64,000 bases of DNA from Franzmannia qiaohouensis (GTDB taxonomy: Bacteria > Pseudomonadota > Gammaproteobacteria > Pseudomonadales > Halomonadaceae), in NCBI RefSeq assembly GCF_031451695.1, contig NZ_JARWAM010000005.1, positions 262,991 to 326,990 on the forward strand, read 5' to 3'. Position 1 is the first letter of the stretch. Every line of letters starts with the position of its first letter. Shown piece by piece: positions 39,827 through 48,197 of this stretch. A program made the translations under genes and the position numbers. The notes under the pieces were generated by a model that saw nothing but the letters and a program-made list of their open reading frames with translations, searched no databases and was not told the origin of the DNA.

Positions 39827-40120
39827 ATGTCGCTATCACGTTTGCCCCGCCCCATGCTGCTGGCTGCGCTGCTTTGCTCGAGCCTGCTGCTGGCAAGCCT
39901 CGCCAGCCACGCCCAGTCGCCCGAGCCGCAGGTCACCGAGCGCCAGGAGGCGGATCGCACCCTGCGCGAATTTCGCATCAACGGGCAGCTCTACGCCATC
40001 GAGATCCGCACCCGCGACGGCGACCGTTACCACCTGCTCGATCGCCGTGGCGATGGCAATTTCAGCCGTGTCAGCGGTGATGCGATAGAGGTACCCGACT
40101 GGGTCAATACCGGGCGCTGA
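39827..40120 (+). CDS. DUF2782 secreted protein
   Basis: A 97-residue protein with a signal peptide (about 1-31, ending ASHAQS) and a short domain with EFRINGQLYAIEIRTRDGDRYHLLD, matching DUF2782. In pseudomonads this family lies between polA and thrB, as here. The function is unknown; it is periplasmic by prediction. AGGAGG precedes the ATG at 39827. Confidence 0.8.
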   Translation: MSLSRLPRPMLLAALLCSSLLLASLASHAQSPEPQVTERQEADRTLREFRINGQLYAIEIRTRDGDRYHLLDRRGDGNFSRVSGDAIEVPDWVNTGR

Positions 40121-40205
40121 GCCCGCCCCGGCCGGCGACACTTTTCGTGCATCGCACAGGCAAGACGGTACAATGTGCGGCTTGGCAACCCCGGGCGAGA
40201 GAGAC

Positions 40206-41168
40206 ATGGCCGTATTTACCCCGCTGAGCCAGGCTCAGGTCGCAGAGTTTCTGCAACGCTTCGACGTTGGCACGCTGACGCAGCTCGAGGGCGTGGCCAG
40301 CGGCACCGAGAACACCACCTACTTCGTCACCACCGAGCGCCAGACGTTGGTATTGACGCTGTTCGAGCAGGGTGAGCACGAGGAGCTGCCGTTCTTCGTC
40401 GACCTGCTCGACTACCTGGCCGACCACCGCCTGCCGGTGCCCGGCCCTGTGCACGATCGTCAGGGCATCGCCCTGCAGAGTCTGGCCGGCAAGCCGGCGC
40501 TGCTGTTTCCGCGCCTGCCCGGAACGTATCCCAGGTCACCGAACATCGCCCAGTGCCGGGCGCTGGGCGACGCCCTTGGTCATATGCACGCGGTATCGCG
40601 CTATTTCGACGGCCACCGCCCCAATCCACGCGACCTGCACTGGTTGGTCGCCATGCATCATCGCGTGCTGGTCTACCTCTCCGCCGACGACCAGGCGCTG
40701 ATGAGCGACGAGGTCGACGCCTACCAGGCCTTCTTCGGCGACGCGCCGGACCTGCCCCAGGGCGCGCTGCACGGTGACCTGTTCCGCGACAACACCCTGT
40801 TCGACGGCGAGCGGCTGGGCGGCATCATCGACTTCTACAACGGCTGCACCGGCGACCTGCTGTTCGACCTGGCGATCGTCATCAACGACTGGGCGGTAAA
40901 CGCCGACGGCAGCCTCGACGCCGAGCGCCACGACGCCATCCTGCGCGCCTACCAGGCGCGCCGGCCGCTGACCGACGCCGAGCGCGCGGCGTGGCCGATG
41001 ATGCTGCGCATGACCGCGCTGCGCTACTGGCTGTCGCGGCTGCTGGTGGTCTATGTCGACCCGCCGGCCCACGACCTGACGCCCCACGACCCGGAGCAGT
41101 TCCGGACCATTCTGCTCAGCCGCCTGCAACACGGCGCGCTGGCCCTACCGGAGGCCCACCCCGCATGA
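40206..41168 (+). CDS. thrB: Homoserine kinase, APH-fold type
   Basis: Phosphorylates homoserine in threonine synthesis. The 320-residue protein is the ThrB2 type with aminoglycoside-phosphotransferase fold, as in pseudomonads, not the GHMP type of E. coli. It has GTENTTYFV, catalytic loop HGDLFRDNTLF and metal-binding IIDFYNGC, typical of that fold. The gene follows DUF2782 by 85 bases and overlaps speA by four. Confidence 0.93.
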   Translation: MAVFTPLSQAQVAEFLQRFDVGTLTQLEGVASGTENTTYFVTTERQTLVLTLFEQGEHEELPFFVDLLDYLADHRLPVPGPVHDRQGIALQSLAGKPALLFPRLPGTYPRSPNIAQCRALGDALGHMHAVSRYFDGHRPNPRDLHWLVAMHHRVLVYLSADDQALMSDEVDAYQAFFGDAPDLPQGALHGDLFRDNTLFDGERLGGIIDFYNGCTGDLLFDLAIVINDWAVNADGSLDAERHDAILRAYQARRPLTDAERAAWPMMLRMTALRYWLSRLLVVYVDPPAHDLTPHDPEQFRTILLSRLQHGALALPEAHPA

Positions 41169-43087
41169 GTCTGCTCGATGCCGGCGCACCGTCGCCTTCA
41201 CGCCTGGCGCGCCACACCTACAACATCGACCAGTGGGGCAGCGGCTATTTCGACGTCGATGACGGCGGCCACACCGTGGTGCGCCCGCTGGGCAGCGAAA
41301 CCGAGGGCCCGGCGCTGCCGCTGGACGCGCTGGTTGACCAGCTGCGCGAGGCCGGCCTGCGCCTGCCGGTGCTGGTGCGCTTCACCGATATCCTCCACGA
41401 CCGGGTAGAGCAGCTGTGCGCGGCCTTCGATGCGGCGATTCGCGAAGAGGCCTATACCGGCGGCTACACCGCGGTCTATCCGATCAAGGTCAACCAGCAG
41501 CGCCGCGTGGTCGAGGAGATCCTCGCCACCCACGAGCGCGGCCACGGCCGGGTCGGCCTCGAGGCCGGCAGCAAGCCCGAGCTGCTGGCAGTGCTGGCGC
41601 TCTCCGGCGACGGCTCGTCGCTGATCGTCTGCAACGGCTACAAGGACCGCGAATACATCCGCCTGGCGCTGATGGGCGAGAAACTCGGCCATCGGGTCTA
41701 CCTGGTGGTGGAGAAGTATTCCGAGCTCGACATCATCCTCGAGGAGGCCGCCGACCTCGGCGTCACGCCGCGCATCGGCCTGCGCGCCCGGCTTGCCTCG
41801 GTGGGTCGCGGCAAGTGGCAGGACACCGGCGGCGAGAAGTCCAAGTTCGGCCTCACCGCCGGCCAGACCCTCGGCGTCATCGAACGGCTCAAGCGCAGCG
41901 ATGCGCTGGGCAGCCTGCAGCTGGTGCACTTCCACCTCGGCTCGCAGATCGCCAATATTCGCGATATCCAGCGCGGCCTGCGCGAGTGCGCGCGCTTCTA
42001 CCAGAGCCTGCGCGAACTCGGCGCACCGGTGGACACCGTCGACGTCGGCGGCGGCCTGGGTATCGACTACGAGGGCACCCGTTCGCGCAGCGAGTTTTCG
42101 ATCAACTACTCGATGCGCGAATACGCCAGCAACGTGGTGTGGGCCTTCCGCCAGGCCTGCGAGGCCGAAGGCCTGCCGCATCCGCACCTGATCAGCGAAT
42201 CGGGCCGCGCGCTGACCGCCCACCACGCGGTGCTGATCACCAACGTGATCGGTGAGGAGCGCATCGAAGACCAGGCGCCGCCGCGCCAGGTCGAGGATGA
42301 CCCGCAGATCGATGAGCTGTGGCGCGTCCACGGCCGCCTGGCCGACATGCACGAGCCGCGTGGCCTGGTCGAGGCCTACCATGACCTGGTGCAGGCCATG
42401 GGCGAGCTGCAGGACCGCTTCGTGCTGGGGCTGGCCGGCCTGGTCGCGCGCGCCGAGGGCGAGGCGGTCTACTTCGCCGCCTGCGCGCGGCTCAAGGCGC
42501 GCCTCGACGGGCGCAACCGCGCGCATCGCGAGATCCTCGACGAACTCGCCGAAAAGCTCGCCGACAAGCTGTTCGTCAACTTCTCGCTGTTCCAGTCGCT
42601 ACCCGACGTATGGGGCATCAAGCAGATCTTTCCGGTGATGCCGCTGAGTGGCCTGGAGCGTGCGCCGAGCCGCCGCGGGGTGATCCAGGACATCACCTGC
42701 GACAGCGACGGCCGTATCGACAGCTACGTCGACGGCCAGGGCGTGGAGAGCACCCTGCCGCTCCCGGAGTGGCGCGACGGCGACGAGAAGCTGCTGGGCT
42801 TCTTCCTGGTCGGCGCCTATCAGGAGATCCTCGGCGACCTGCACAACCTGTTTGGCGACACCGACTCGGTGGACGCCGCCCTCGACGCCAACGGCGACTG
42901 GGTGCTGTCGCATGCCATCCAGGGCGACACCGTGGCCCAGGTCCTCGACCACGTCAATTTCGATGCCGAAGTGCTGCGCCGCCACCTGGCCAGCCAGTTA
43001 GACGCCAGCCAACTCAGCGTCGAGGAGCACCAGGCCTTTCTCGCCGACCTCTCCGCCGGCCTGCAGGGCTACACCTACCTCGAGTGA
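41165..43087 (+). CDS. speA: Biosynthetic arginine decarboxylase
   Basis: PLP enzyme converting arginine to agmatine for putrescine synthesis. The 640-residue protein (E. coli 658) has PLP Lys108 in AVYPIKVNQQRRVVEE, the Gly-rich DVGGGLGIDYEGT, FHLGSQIANIRDI and a C-terminal EE... FF region. It overlaps thrB by four bases (ATGA), an unusual operon partner that may reflect chance packing. A strong terminator follows. Confidence 0.96.
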   Translation: MSLLDAGAPSPSRLARHTYNIDQWGSGYFDVDDGGHTVVRPLGSETEGPALPLDALVDQLREAGLRLPVLVRFTDILHDRVEQLCAAFDAAIREEAYTGGYTAVYPIKVNQQRRVVEEILATHERGHGRVGLEAGSKPELLAVLALSGDGSSLIVCNGYKDREYIRLALMGEKLGHRVYLVVEKYSELDIILEEAADLGVTPRIGLRARLASVGRGKWQDTGGEKSKFGLTAGQTLGVIERLKRSDALGSLQLVHFHLGSQIANIRDIQRGLRECARFYQSLRELGAPVDTVDVGGGLGIDYEGTRSRSEFSINYSMREYASNVVWAFRQACEAEGLPHPHLISESGRALTAHHAVLITNVIGEERIEDQAPPRQVEDDPQIDELWRVHGRLADMHEPRGLVEAYHDLVQAMGELQDRFVLGLAGLVARAEGEAVYFAACARLKARLDGRNRAHREILDELAEKLADKLFVNFSLFQSLPDVWGIKQIFPVMPLSGLERAPSRRGVIQDITCDSDGRIDSYVDGQGVESTLPLPEWRDGDEKLLGFFLVGAYQEILGDLHNLFGDTDSVDAALDANGDWVLSHAIQGDTVAQVLDHVNFDAEVLRRHLASQLDASQLSVEEHQAFLADLSAGLQGYTYLE

Positions 43088-43106
43088 TAGGGCCGCTGGC
43101 CCAACG

Positions 43107-43143
43107 CAATGCGCCCCCGCAGCCAGGCTGCGGGGGCGCATTG
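43107..43143. terminator. Long hairpin between speA and FAH gene
   Basis: A 17-bp near-perfect stem (43107-43123 with 43127-43143) with a tiny loop, in the 75-base gap between convergent genes. It probably ends both speA and the minus-strand FAH gene; T-runs are short. Confidence 0.75.
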
Positions 43144-43162
43144 GTGTTGACCTTGCAAATGC

Positions 43163-43828
43163 CTAGTCGACTACCCGGGTGGCCACTTCCAGCCCACCGG
43201 TCAGGGTGAAGTGCAGCTCGGCGCCACGCGGCAGCTCGCCGACCCCCGGTGGGGTGCCGGTCAGCACCACATCGCCCGGCAGCAGCGTGAAGTGACGGCT
43301 CATCTCGGCCAGCAGGGTCGCCACCGGGAACAGCATGTCGGAGCCTTCGCCGCTCTGCACCCGCTCGCCGTCGATATCCAGGCTGAAGGTCAGTGCGCTC
43401 CAGTTGGGCACGCGGTTGAGTGCCAGGAACGGCGACAGCGGGCAGGCGCCGTCGAAGCTCTTGGCGATCTCCCAGGGGTAGCCCTTCTCCTTGAGCTGCG
43501 ACTGCACGTCACGCAGGGTCAGGTCCAGCGCCAGGCCGATACCGGCCACCGCACGCTCGGCTTCCGAGGCGGTGGCGTGGGTCAGCGGCTCGCCGATCAG
43601 CAGCGCAAGCTCGGTCTCGAAGTGCACGTCGCCGCGGGAAAACGGCGCATCGATCGGCTCGTCCAGCGGCACCGCGCAGGTCGACGGCTTGATGAACAGC
43701 AGCGGTTCGGTGGGAATCGGGTTGTCCAGCTCTTTGGCATGGTCGGCGTAGTTGCGACCAACGCAGACGATCTTGCCCAGCGCGTGAGGAAATTCCTGGC
43801 CATCGGTAAAACGGGGAACAAAGCGCAT
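43163..43828 (-). CDS. Fumarylacetoacetate hydrolase family protein
   Basis: A 221-residue enzyme of the FAH family (YcgM-like), whose members hydrolyse or decarboxylate beta-keto acids such as acylpyruvates or oxaloacetate. The metal-binding pattern is visible: FSRGDVHFETELALLIGEPL, with Glu ligands, and GDVVLTGTPPGVGEL. N-terminal KIVCVGRNYADHAKELDN is typical. AGGAG precedes the ATG. The neighbours give no pathway. Confidence 0.9.
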   Translation of the reverse strand: MRFVPRFTDGQEFPHALGKIVCVGRNYADHAKELDNPIPTEPLLFIKPSTCAVPLDEPIDAPFSRGDVHFETELALLIGEPLTHATASEAERAVAGIGLALDLTLRDVQSQLKEKGYPWEIAKSFDGACPLSPFLALNRVPNWSALTFSLDIDGERVQSGEGSDMLFPVATLLAEMSRHFTLLPGDVVLTGTPPGVGELPRGAELHFTLTGGLEVATRVVD

Positions 43829-43962
43829 GGCGGGATATTCTCCTGAATAAAAGGGAGGCGACGTCTCGGGCGCCGCTTACACAATAAGCGTCACAGTTTA
43901 CCGCAGCGGGCGCGCCAGTCCAGCGCCCCCGCCTAATGCGCCGCTCGAGACGCCTCTCGCCA

Positions 43963-44904
43963 TCACGGCGACCAGTCTGCATCCGGCTGGTGGGCCAGGA
44001 ATGCCGGCCGAGCACGCCTTGCCGCATAGGGGGCGACGCAGCGGTTGTCTCGACGATTGTAGACAAAAAATGCGTTGCTGCGGGGGTCCGGCGACATATT
44101 GGCGTTGGAGCCGTGCAGCGTATTGCAGTCGAACAGCAGCAGCCCCCCTGCCGCACCGGTCGGCGCCTCGATACCGTGGCGCTTGATCAGCTCGCCCAGC
44201 GCCTCGCGGCCGGGCACACCGAGCTCCTGCATCTTCAGCGACTGCTTGTGATGATCATCCGGCGTTTCGCCGAGGCAGGGCACGAAGACCTTGTGCGAGC
44301 CCGGCACCAGCATCAAAGGACCATTGAAGTGGTGATTGTCGGTGAGCACCAGTGACGCGCTTACCGCGTGCATCTCCGGCATGCCGTCCTCGGCGTGCCA
44401 GGTTTCGAAATCGGAGTGCCAGTTGAAGCCCTTGCCCTGGAAGCCGGGCTTGTAGTTGATCCGCGACTGATGAACATAGGCCTCGCCGCCGAGGATCTGC
44501 TCGGCGCGCCCCTTCAGGCGCGGATCCTGCGCCAGGCGCCGAAAGCGTTCAGACAAAAAATGCACGGCGAACAGAGAGCGGATTTCCTCCCCGCCCGGCT
44601 CGGTGATGCTGAAATCGCGCCCAACATAGTCCTCGTTTGACATTAGTGCCTTGAGCTCCTCGCGCAGCGCATCGAGCTCGTCGCCGCTAAGGAAATTGGG
44701 TTCGAATAGAAAGCCCTGGCGCTCGAAGGCATCTAGCTGCGCCTGGCTCAGGGGGCCATCTTCGGCGCTGCCCTTGACCACCGCCTCGCGGCGCTTGAGC
44801 CAAGGCATGTCGAGCGGCTGCGACAGCCGTGTCGGATAGGGATCGCGCTGCTGCGCGGCGGGAGAATGGTAGTGCGCGTTGCGGGTAGCGGTCTGTACCG
44901 ACAT
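43963..44904 (-). CDS. ectD: Ectoine hydroxylase
   Basis: Fe(II)/2-oxoglutarate dioxygenase that turns ectoine into 5-hydroxyectoine, a compatible solute. The 313-residue protein has the EctD signature NWHSDFETWHAEDGMP with iron ligands H163 and D165, and H264 (TLHGSNANMS) as the third. Arg-containing RSNAFFVYNR should bind 2-oxoglutarate. The ATG at 44904 follows a full AGGAGGTGA; a GTG nine bases upstream is unlikely. It lies away from any ectABC genes and just after a Crp-family gene, possibly its regulator. Confidence 0.95.
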   Translation of the reverse strand: MSVQTATRNAHYHSPAAQQRDPYPTRLSQPLDMPWLKRREAVVKGSAEDGPLSQAQLDAFERQGFLFEPNFLSGDELDALREELKALMSNEDYVGRDFSITEPGGEEIRSLFAVHFLSERFRRLAQDPRLKGRAEQILGGEAYVHQSRINYKPGFQGKGFNWHSDFETWHAEDGMPEMHAVSASLVLTDNHHFNGPLMLVPGSHKVFVPCLGETPDDHHKQSLKMQELGVPGREALGELIKRHGIEAPTGAAGGLLLFDCNTLHGSNANMSPDPRSNAFFVYNRRDNRCVAPYAARRARPAFLAHQPDADWSP

Positions 44905-44955
44905 CCAAATCACCTCCTGGAGCCTGTGATCGGGTTGTTGATGCAGAAATAGCGG

Positions 44956-45002
44956 CCCGAGAGCGCCCGTCTCAGCCGTGCAGCAACGGCGGGCGCTCGG
45001 GG
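44956..45002 (-). terminator. Long hairpin between the Crp-family gene and ectD
   Basis: CCCGAGAGCGCCCG (44956-44969) pairs with CGGGCGCTCGGG (about 44990-45001, two unpaired bases), with an inner stem GCCGT/ACGGC. On the minus strand this lies between the crp-like stop and the ectD start. The T-run is weak, so it may be a partial terminator. Confidence 0.55.
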
Positions 45003-45066
45003 GGCAGGGTGAACATATAGGCGGCCTCGCTCAATTCAAGGCCCTTACGCCGACCTACAGGCAGCG

Positions 45067-45912
45067 TTAGCCTGCCCCGAGAGGCTCGCCACGCGACTCC
45101 TCGCTGCCACGATAAATGTATTCGCGGTAGAAGTCGGCCTTGTCCAGCGACTTCTGGTAATTCAGGATTTTGATCGTATTCCTGTCGCGCTTCAAGTAAC
45201 CATACTCTTCAAGCAAAGAAAAAGAGCGGCTTACATGGACCGCAGACAAGCCCAGGAATTCTCCTATTTCCTCCTGCGTGAGCGGCAATTCAAACTCCAT
45301 GCCGACCAGTGCATTCTGGTTTACCAGACGAGTATGAGTTTCGAGTATCAAATAAATAATACGTGTCGGCGCATCGACACTGACACAGCTCTTTAGGCGG
45401 TCCAACACAAGATTGCCGCGAACCGCCAAGTAGCGCAGGAACACCACTCTCAGCGCCGCAGATGTCTCATAAGCCTGGTTAACCTGCTCCCCAGAGAACA
45501 CTCTTATGCGCCCCGGCGTCAGCATGCTGATCTCCGATACCACGCTCAACGAAGCGAGCTCCCTCACGCCCATGATATCATCAGGAACATACAGCTCCAG
45601 GCGCTGTATATTGCTGTCTCGGGTATAGCGCTTACTGCATGCCCAACCCTCCTCCAGCAGATACAGCTGCTTGTCCGTATCAGAGTAACGCTGAACCACA
45701 TGCCCCTTGCCCGCGTTGATCACATGGCTCGTCAGCTCACTCAGTTGCCTGGACAGTTCGTCCAGTAGCCGCGCATAGGCATCGATAAAGTGGCTGAACG
45801 GCAAGCTAGGCCTGTGGCTGGCTCCCGTCATACCAGCACTATAAGCATCCGAATGCCGCTTTAGTGACTCCAGCTCGTCCGCGCGGCCATCGTCGGGTTT
45901 TCTTTCATCCAT
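45067..45912 (-). CDS. Crp/Fnr family transcription regulator
   Basis: A 281-residue regulator: N-terminal cyclic-nucleotide-binding-like beta-roll (about 60-190) and a C-terminal winged helix (LTQEEIGEFLGLSAVHVSRSFSLLEEYGYLKR, about 218-249). No FNR-type N-terminal Cys cluster is present and the cAMP-contact motif RLE is not obvious. So the ligand is unknown. The gene is AT-richer and uses less GC-rich codons than its neighbours, consistent with acquisition. It is upstream of ectD on the same strand with 162 bases between, so control of ectD or of osmotic response is possible but unproved. Confidence 0.88.
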   Translation of the reverse strand: MDERKPDDGRADELESLKRHSDAYSAGMTGASHRPSLPFSHFIDAYARLLDELSRQLSELTSHVINAGKGHVVQRYSDTDKQLYLLEEGWACSKRYTRDSNIQRLELYVPDDIMGVRELASLSVVSEISMLTPGRIRVFSGEQVNQAYETSAALRVVFLRYLAVRGNLVLDRLKSCVSVDAPTRIIYLILETHTRLVNQNALVGMEFELPLTQEEIGEFLGLSAVHVSRSFSLLEEYGYLKRDRNTIKILNYQKSLDKADFYREYIYRGSEESRGEPLGAG

Positions 45913-46300
45913 CTCTTGCTATATCCTTACATGGCTATTGCCATAACCTATCCCCGGTTTACATCGTGACCACACCTCTTTTTTCAGCATAGTAACTTGG
46001 CTAGGTGCCTCCCCCGCGGCCTCGGTCACGCAGCGCATACTAACGCGCGCAATAAGTTGTAATTTAAACACGCACCTGGCAGCCAATTCACATAACCCAG
46101 GTTATGGACACTGGCGTTTATTTATTATAAGCAATAAAAAACCAGCATCTTACGATGCTGTTTTATCACAATCTCTAATAACTTTAATAGCGTCGCGATA
46201 CTACGACATCAACATCTTGAAAAATAAACCGCCAGCACGTGCCAGCCTGTCGCCCAAGGTTAAAGACCGGCCGCCTGTAGTGGATGGAGTTTCAGGACAC
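45913..46300. other. AT-rich gene-free region
   Basis: No supported gene. The region is clearly AT-richer than the rest of the window. Visible structures: ATGGC-TATT-GCCAT (45931-45944) just upstream of the Crp-family gene, a half site CATAACC (45942-45948), and a perfect palindrome CATAACC-CA-GGTTATG (46091-46106) containing the same half site. These may be operator copies for the Crp-family gene. A bidirectional terminator lies at 46143-46166. Confidence 0.5.
46137..46166. terminator. Bidirectional terminator in the gene-free region
   Basis: Stem CAGCATC/GATGCTG (46143-46149 with 46154-46160), loop TTAC, flanked by an A-run (46136-46141) and TTTTAT (46161-46166). It would work on either strand although no gene faces it, which hints at an unannotated small transcript. 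Confidence 0.6.
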
Positions 46301-46329
46301 AAAAAAACCGCCTCAAAAATGGGCGGTTT
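46301..46329 (-). terminator. Terminator of the tRNA operon
   Basis: Stem AAACCGCC/GGCGGTTT (46305-46312 with 46322-46329). On the minus strand the hairpin is followed by seven T (46307-46301). It lies 39 bases past tRNA-Thr. Confidence 0.85.
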
Positions 46330-46367
46330 AATATTGAGCAAATGCTTGATGTATCAAAGGCTTCGCT

Positions 46368-46443
<76 letters not shown>

Positions 46444-46500
46444 GCGGGCAACCCTTCAACTACTCGCATCCACTCGATGCTTCAGAAACTGGGTTGGCGA

Positions 46501-46575
46501 TGGCTGGGGTACCAGGATTCGAACCTGGGAATGCCGATACCAAAAACCGGTGCCTTACCACTTGGCTATACCCCA
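46501..46575 (-). tRNA. tRNA-Gln (TTG)
   Basis: A 75-base gene on the minus strand: acceptor TGGGGTA/TACCCCA, anticodon stem CCGGT/ATCGG with loop TTTTGGT (anticodon TTG), T-arm GGTTCGAATCC, CCA encoded. It lies six bases after tRNA-Phe. Confidence 0.96.
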
Positions 46576-46581
46576 GCAGCG

Positions 46582-46657
46582 TGGTGGCCAGAGACGGAAT
46601 CGAACCGCCGACACGGGGATTTTCAATCCCCTGCTCTACCAACTGAGCTATCTGGCC
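46582..46657 (-). tRNA. tRNA-Phe (GAA)
   Basis: A 76-base gene on the minus strand: acceptor GGCCAGA paired with TCTGGCC, anticodon stem GGGGA/TCCCC with loop TTGAAAA (anticodon GAA), T-arm GGTTCGATTCC, discriminator A and encoded CCA. First in the cluster Phe-Gln-Thr. Confidence 0.97.
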
Positions 46658-46663
46658 CCTGCC

Positions 46664-46703
46664 AACGGGGACGTATTTAACTAGAATCCCTTCACCCCGT
46701 CAA
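46664..46703 (-). promoter_or_regulatory. Promoter of the tRNA operon
   Basis: On the minus strand TTGACG (46703-46698), 17 bases, TTAAAT (46680-46675), then a GC-rich stretch CGTCCCCG before tRNA-Phe. A GC-rich discriminator is the mark of stringently controlled stable-RNA promoters. Confidence 0.65.
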
Positions 46704-46740
46704 GCCTTTTTAGATCAACCGGATGCCATGCCTGTCCAGA

Positions 46741-47013
46741 TCACTGGCTGGGCGGCACATAGCCCTCGGCCTGGTCGGTTTCAAGGTTGTCGAGGAAGCG
46801 TTCGAGCTGCTCCATCAGGTACGCCCGCGCCTCGGGGTCGAGCAGGTTGAGGTGCTTCTCGTTGATCAAGCGGGTCTGCAGCGCCTGCCACTCATCCCAG
46901 GCCTGCTTGGAGACATTAGCCTGGATCTCCTGGCCCTTCTTGCCGGGCAGCGGCGGCTGCGGCAGTGCCTCGAGTTCCTGTTGGTACTTGCGACAGAACA
47001 CGGTCTGGCTCAT
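46741..47013 (-). CDS. yggX: Fe(2+)-trafficking protein YggX
   Basis: A 90-residue cytoplasmic protein linked to iron-sulfur cluster protection under oxidative stress. It matches the family: Cys7 in TVFCRKYQ, the LPGKKGQEI pattern, KQAWDEWQALQTRLINEKHLNLLDP and a terminal GYVPPSQ. It lies 23 bases after mutY, a common pairing: MutY carries an iron-sulfur cluster. AAGGAG precedes the start. Confidence 0.95.
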   Translation of the reverse strand: MSQTVFCRKYQQELEALPQPPLPGKKGQEIQANVSKQAWDEWQALQTRLINEKHLNLLDPEARAYLMEQLERFLDNLETDQAEGYVPPSQ

Positions 47014-47036
47014 GGGTCACTCCTTGCGATAAGCGT

Positions 47037-48119
47037 TCAGGCGTCGTCGAGATGCTGGGCGAGGCTGCCCAGCAGGGTCTTGACCGGCGCCGCCAGGCCA
47101 ATGGTGACAGGCTCGGCGAGGTGATACCACAGCCGCCCCGGGGCGTTGACCATCTGCGCTGGACGGCAGGCGACCGGCTGCGGCGTGATCTGCAGGTGGA
47201 AATGGCTGAAGGTGTGGCGAAACGCCTGCCAGGCCGGTTCCTGGCTGGCCTCTGGGGCATGCACGTCGAGCCAAGCCTGGAGCGCCTCAGGGTCGTCGAA
47301 CTGCGGAAAGCACCACAGACCGCCCCACAGCCCGGCGCCGGGGCGCTGTTCGAGCAGCACTCGACCCTCTCCGTCGTGCAGCAGCAGCATGATGGTGCTG
47401 CGCTCGGGCAGCGCTTTCCTGGGCTTGGACTCGGGAAAGCGCTTCTCCTCGCCGCGGGCATGCGCTTCGCAGACGTCCTCGAAGGGGCACAGCAGGCAGC
47501 TGGGCGTACCCCGGCGGCACAGGGTGGCGCCGAGGTCCATCATTGCCTGGCTGTAGTCAGGCAGGCGCGCTGCCGGCGTGTAGTGCTCGGCCAATGCCCA
47601 TAGCCGGCGCTCCACCGCCGGGCGCCCGGGCCAGCCGGGCTCGGCGTGCAGGCGGGCCAGTACCCGCTTGACGTTGCCGTCGAGAATCACCGCACGACGC
47701 CCGGTGCTGATGCTGATGATGGCACCGGCGGTGGAGCGACCGATGCCGGGCAGTGCGGCCATGGCCTCTAGGCTGTGCACCGGGAACTCGCCGTCGTGCT
47801 GCTCGACCACCCGACGCGCGGCCTTGTGCAGGTTGCGGCCACGCGCGTAGTAGCCGAGTCCGGTCCACAGGTGCAGCACGTCGTCCTGCTCTGCCGCGGC
47901 GAGGTGCTCGACGCTGGGGAAGCGCGCCATGAAGCGCTCGTAGTAGGGAATTACCGTGGCCACCTGGGTCTGCTGCAGCATGATCTCCGAGACCCACACG
48001 CGATAAGGGGTCTTGTCGTGCTGCCAGGGCAACGACGTGCGGCCATGCTCGTCGAACCAGGCCAGCAGGCGCTGCTGAAAGGCATCCGGGGCAAGCACCG
48101 GGGATGGCATATCGGTCAT
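47037..48119 (-). CDS. mutY: Adenine DNA glycosylase MutY
   Basis: Removes adenine mispaired with 8-oxoguanine. The 360-residue protein has catalytic E45 (EIMLQQTQV), HhH motif LPGIGRSTAGAI, D147 (VILDGNVKR) and the [4Fe-4S] ligands C201, C208, C211 and C217 with the expected spacing C-x6-C-x2-C-x5-C. The C-terminal NUDIX-like domain that recognises 8-oxoG follows (about 235-355). It forms an operon with yggX. Confidence 0.97.
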   Translation of the reverse strand: MTDMPSPVLAPDAFQQRLLAWFDEHGRTSLPWQHDKTPYRVWVSEIMLQQTQVATVIPYYERFMARFPSVEHLAAAEQDDVLHLWTGLGYYARGRNLHKAARRVVEQHDGEFPVHSLEAMAALPGIGRSTAGAIISISTGRRAVILDGNVKRVLARLHAEPGWPGRPAVERRLWALAEHYTPAARLPDYSQAMMDLGATLCRRGTPSCLLCPFEDVCEAHARGEEKRFPESKPRKALPERSTIMLLLHDGEGRVLLEQRPGAGLWGGLWCFPQFDDPEALQAWLDVHAPEASQEPAWQAFRHTFSHFHLQITPQPVACRPAQMVNAPGRLWYHLAEPVTIGLAAPVKTLLGSLAQHLDDA

Positions 48120-48147
48120 TGGAGCCTCATCCCTCGACGGGTGAAAT

Positions 48148-48176
48148 AAAAAAAGCGCCGACGAGAACGTCGGCGC
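48148..48176 (-). terminator. Intrinsic terminator after asmA
   Basis: A perfect 9-bp stem (48155-48163 with 48168-48176), loop AGAA, followed on the minus strand by a T-run (48154-48148). It separates asmA from mutY-yggX. Confidence 0.9.
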
Positions 48177-48197
48177 AGGTGACTGGCTTGCTAGCCT

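Noticed and set aside
44905..44913. GTG start for ectD nine bases upstream
   Set aside because: The GTG is inside the Shine-Dalgarno AGGAGGTGA of the ATG at 44904, so it is part of the ribosome site and not a start.
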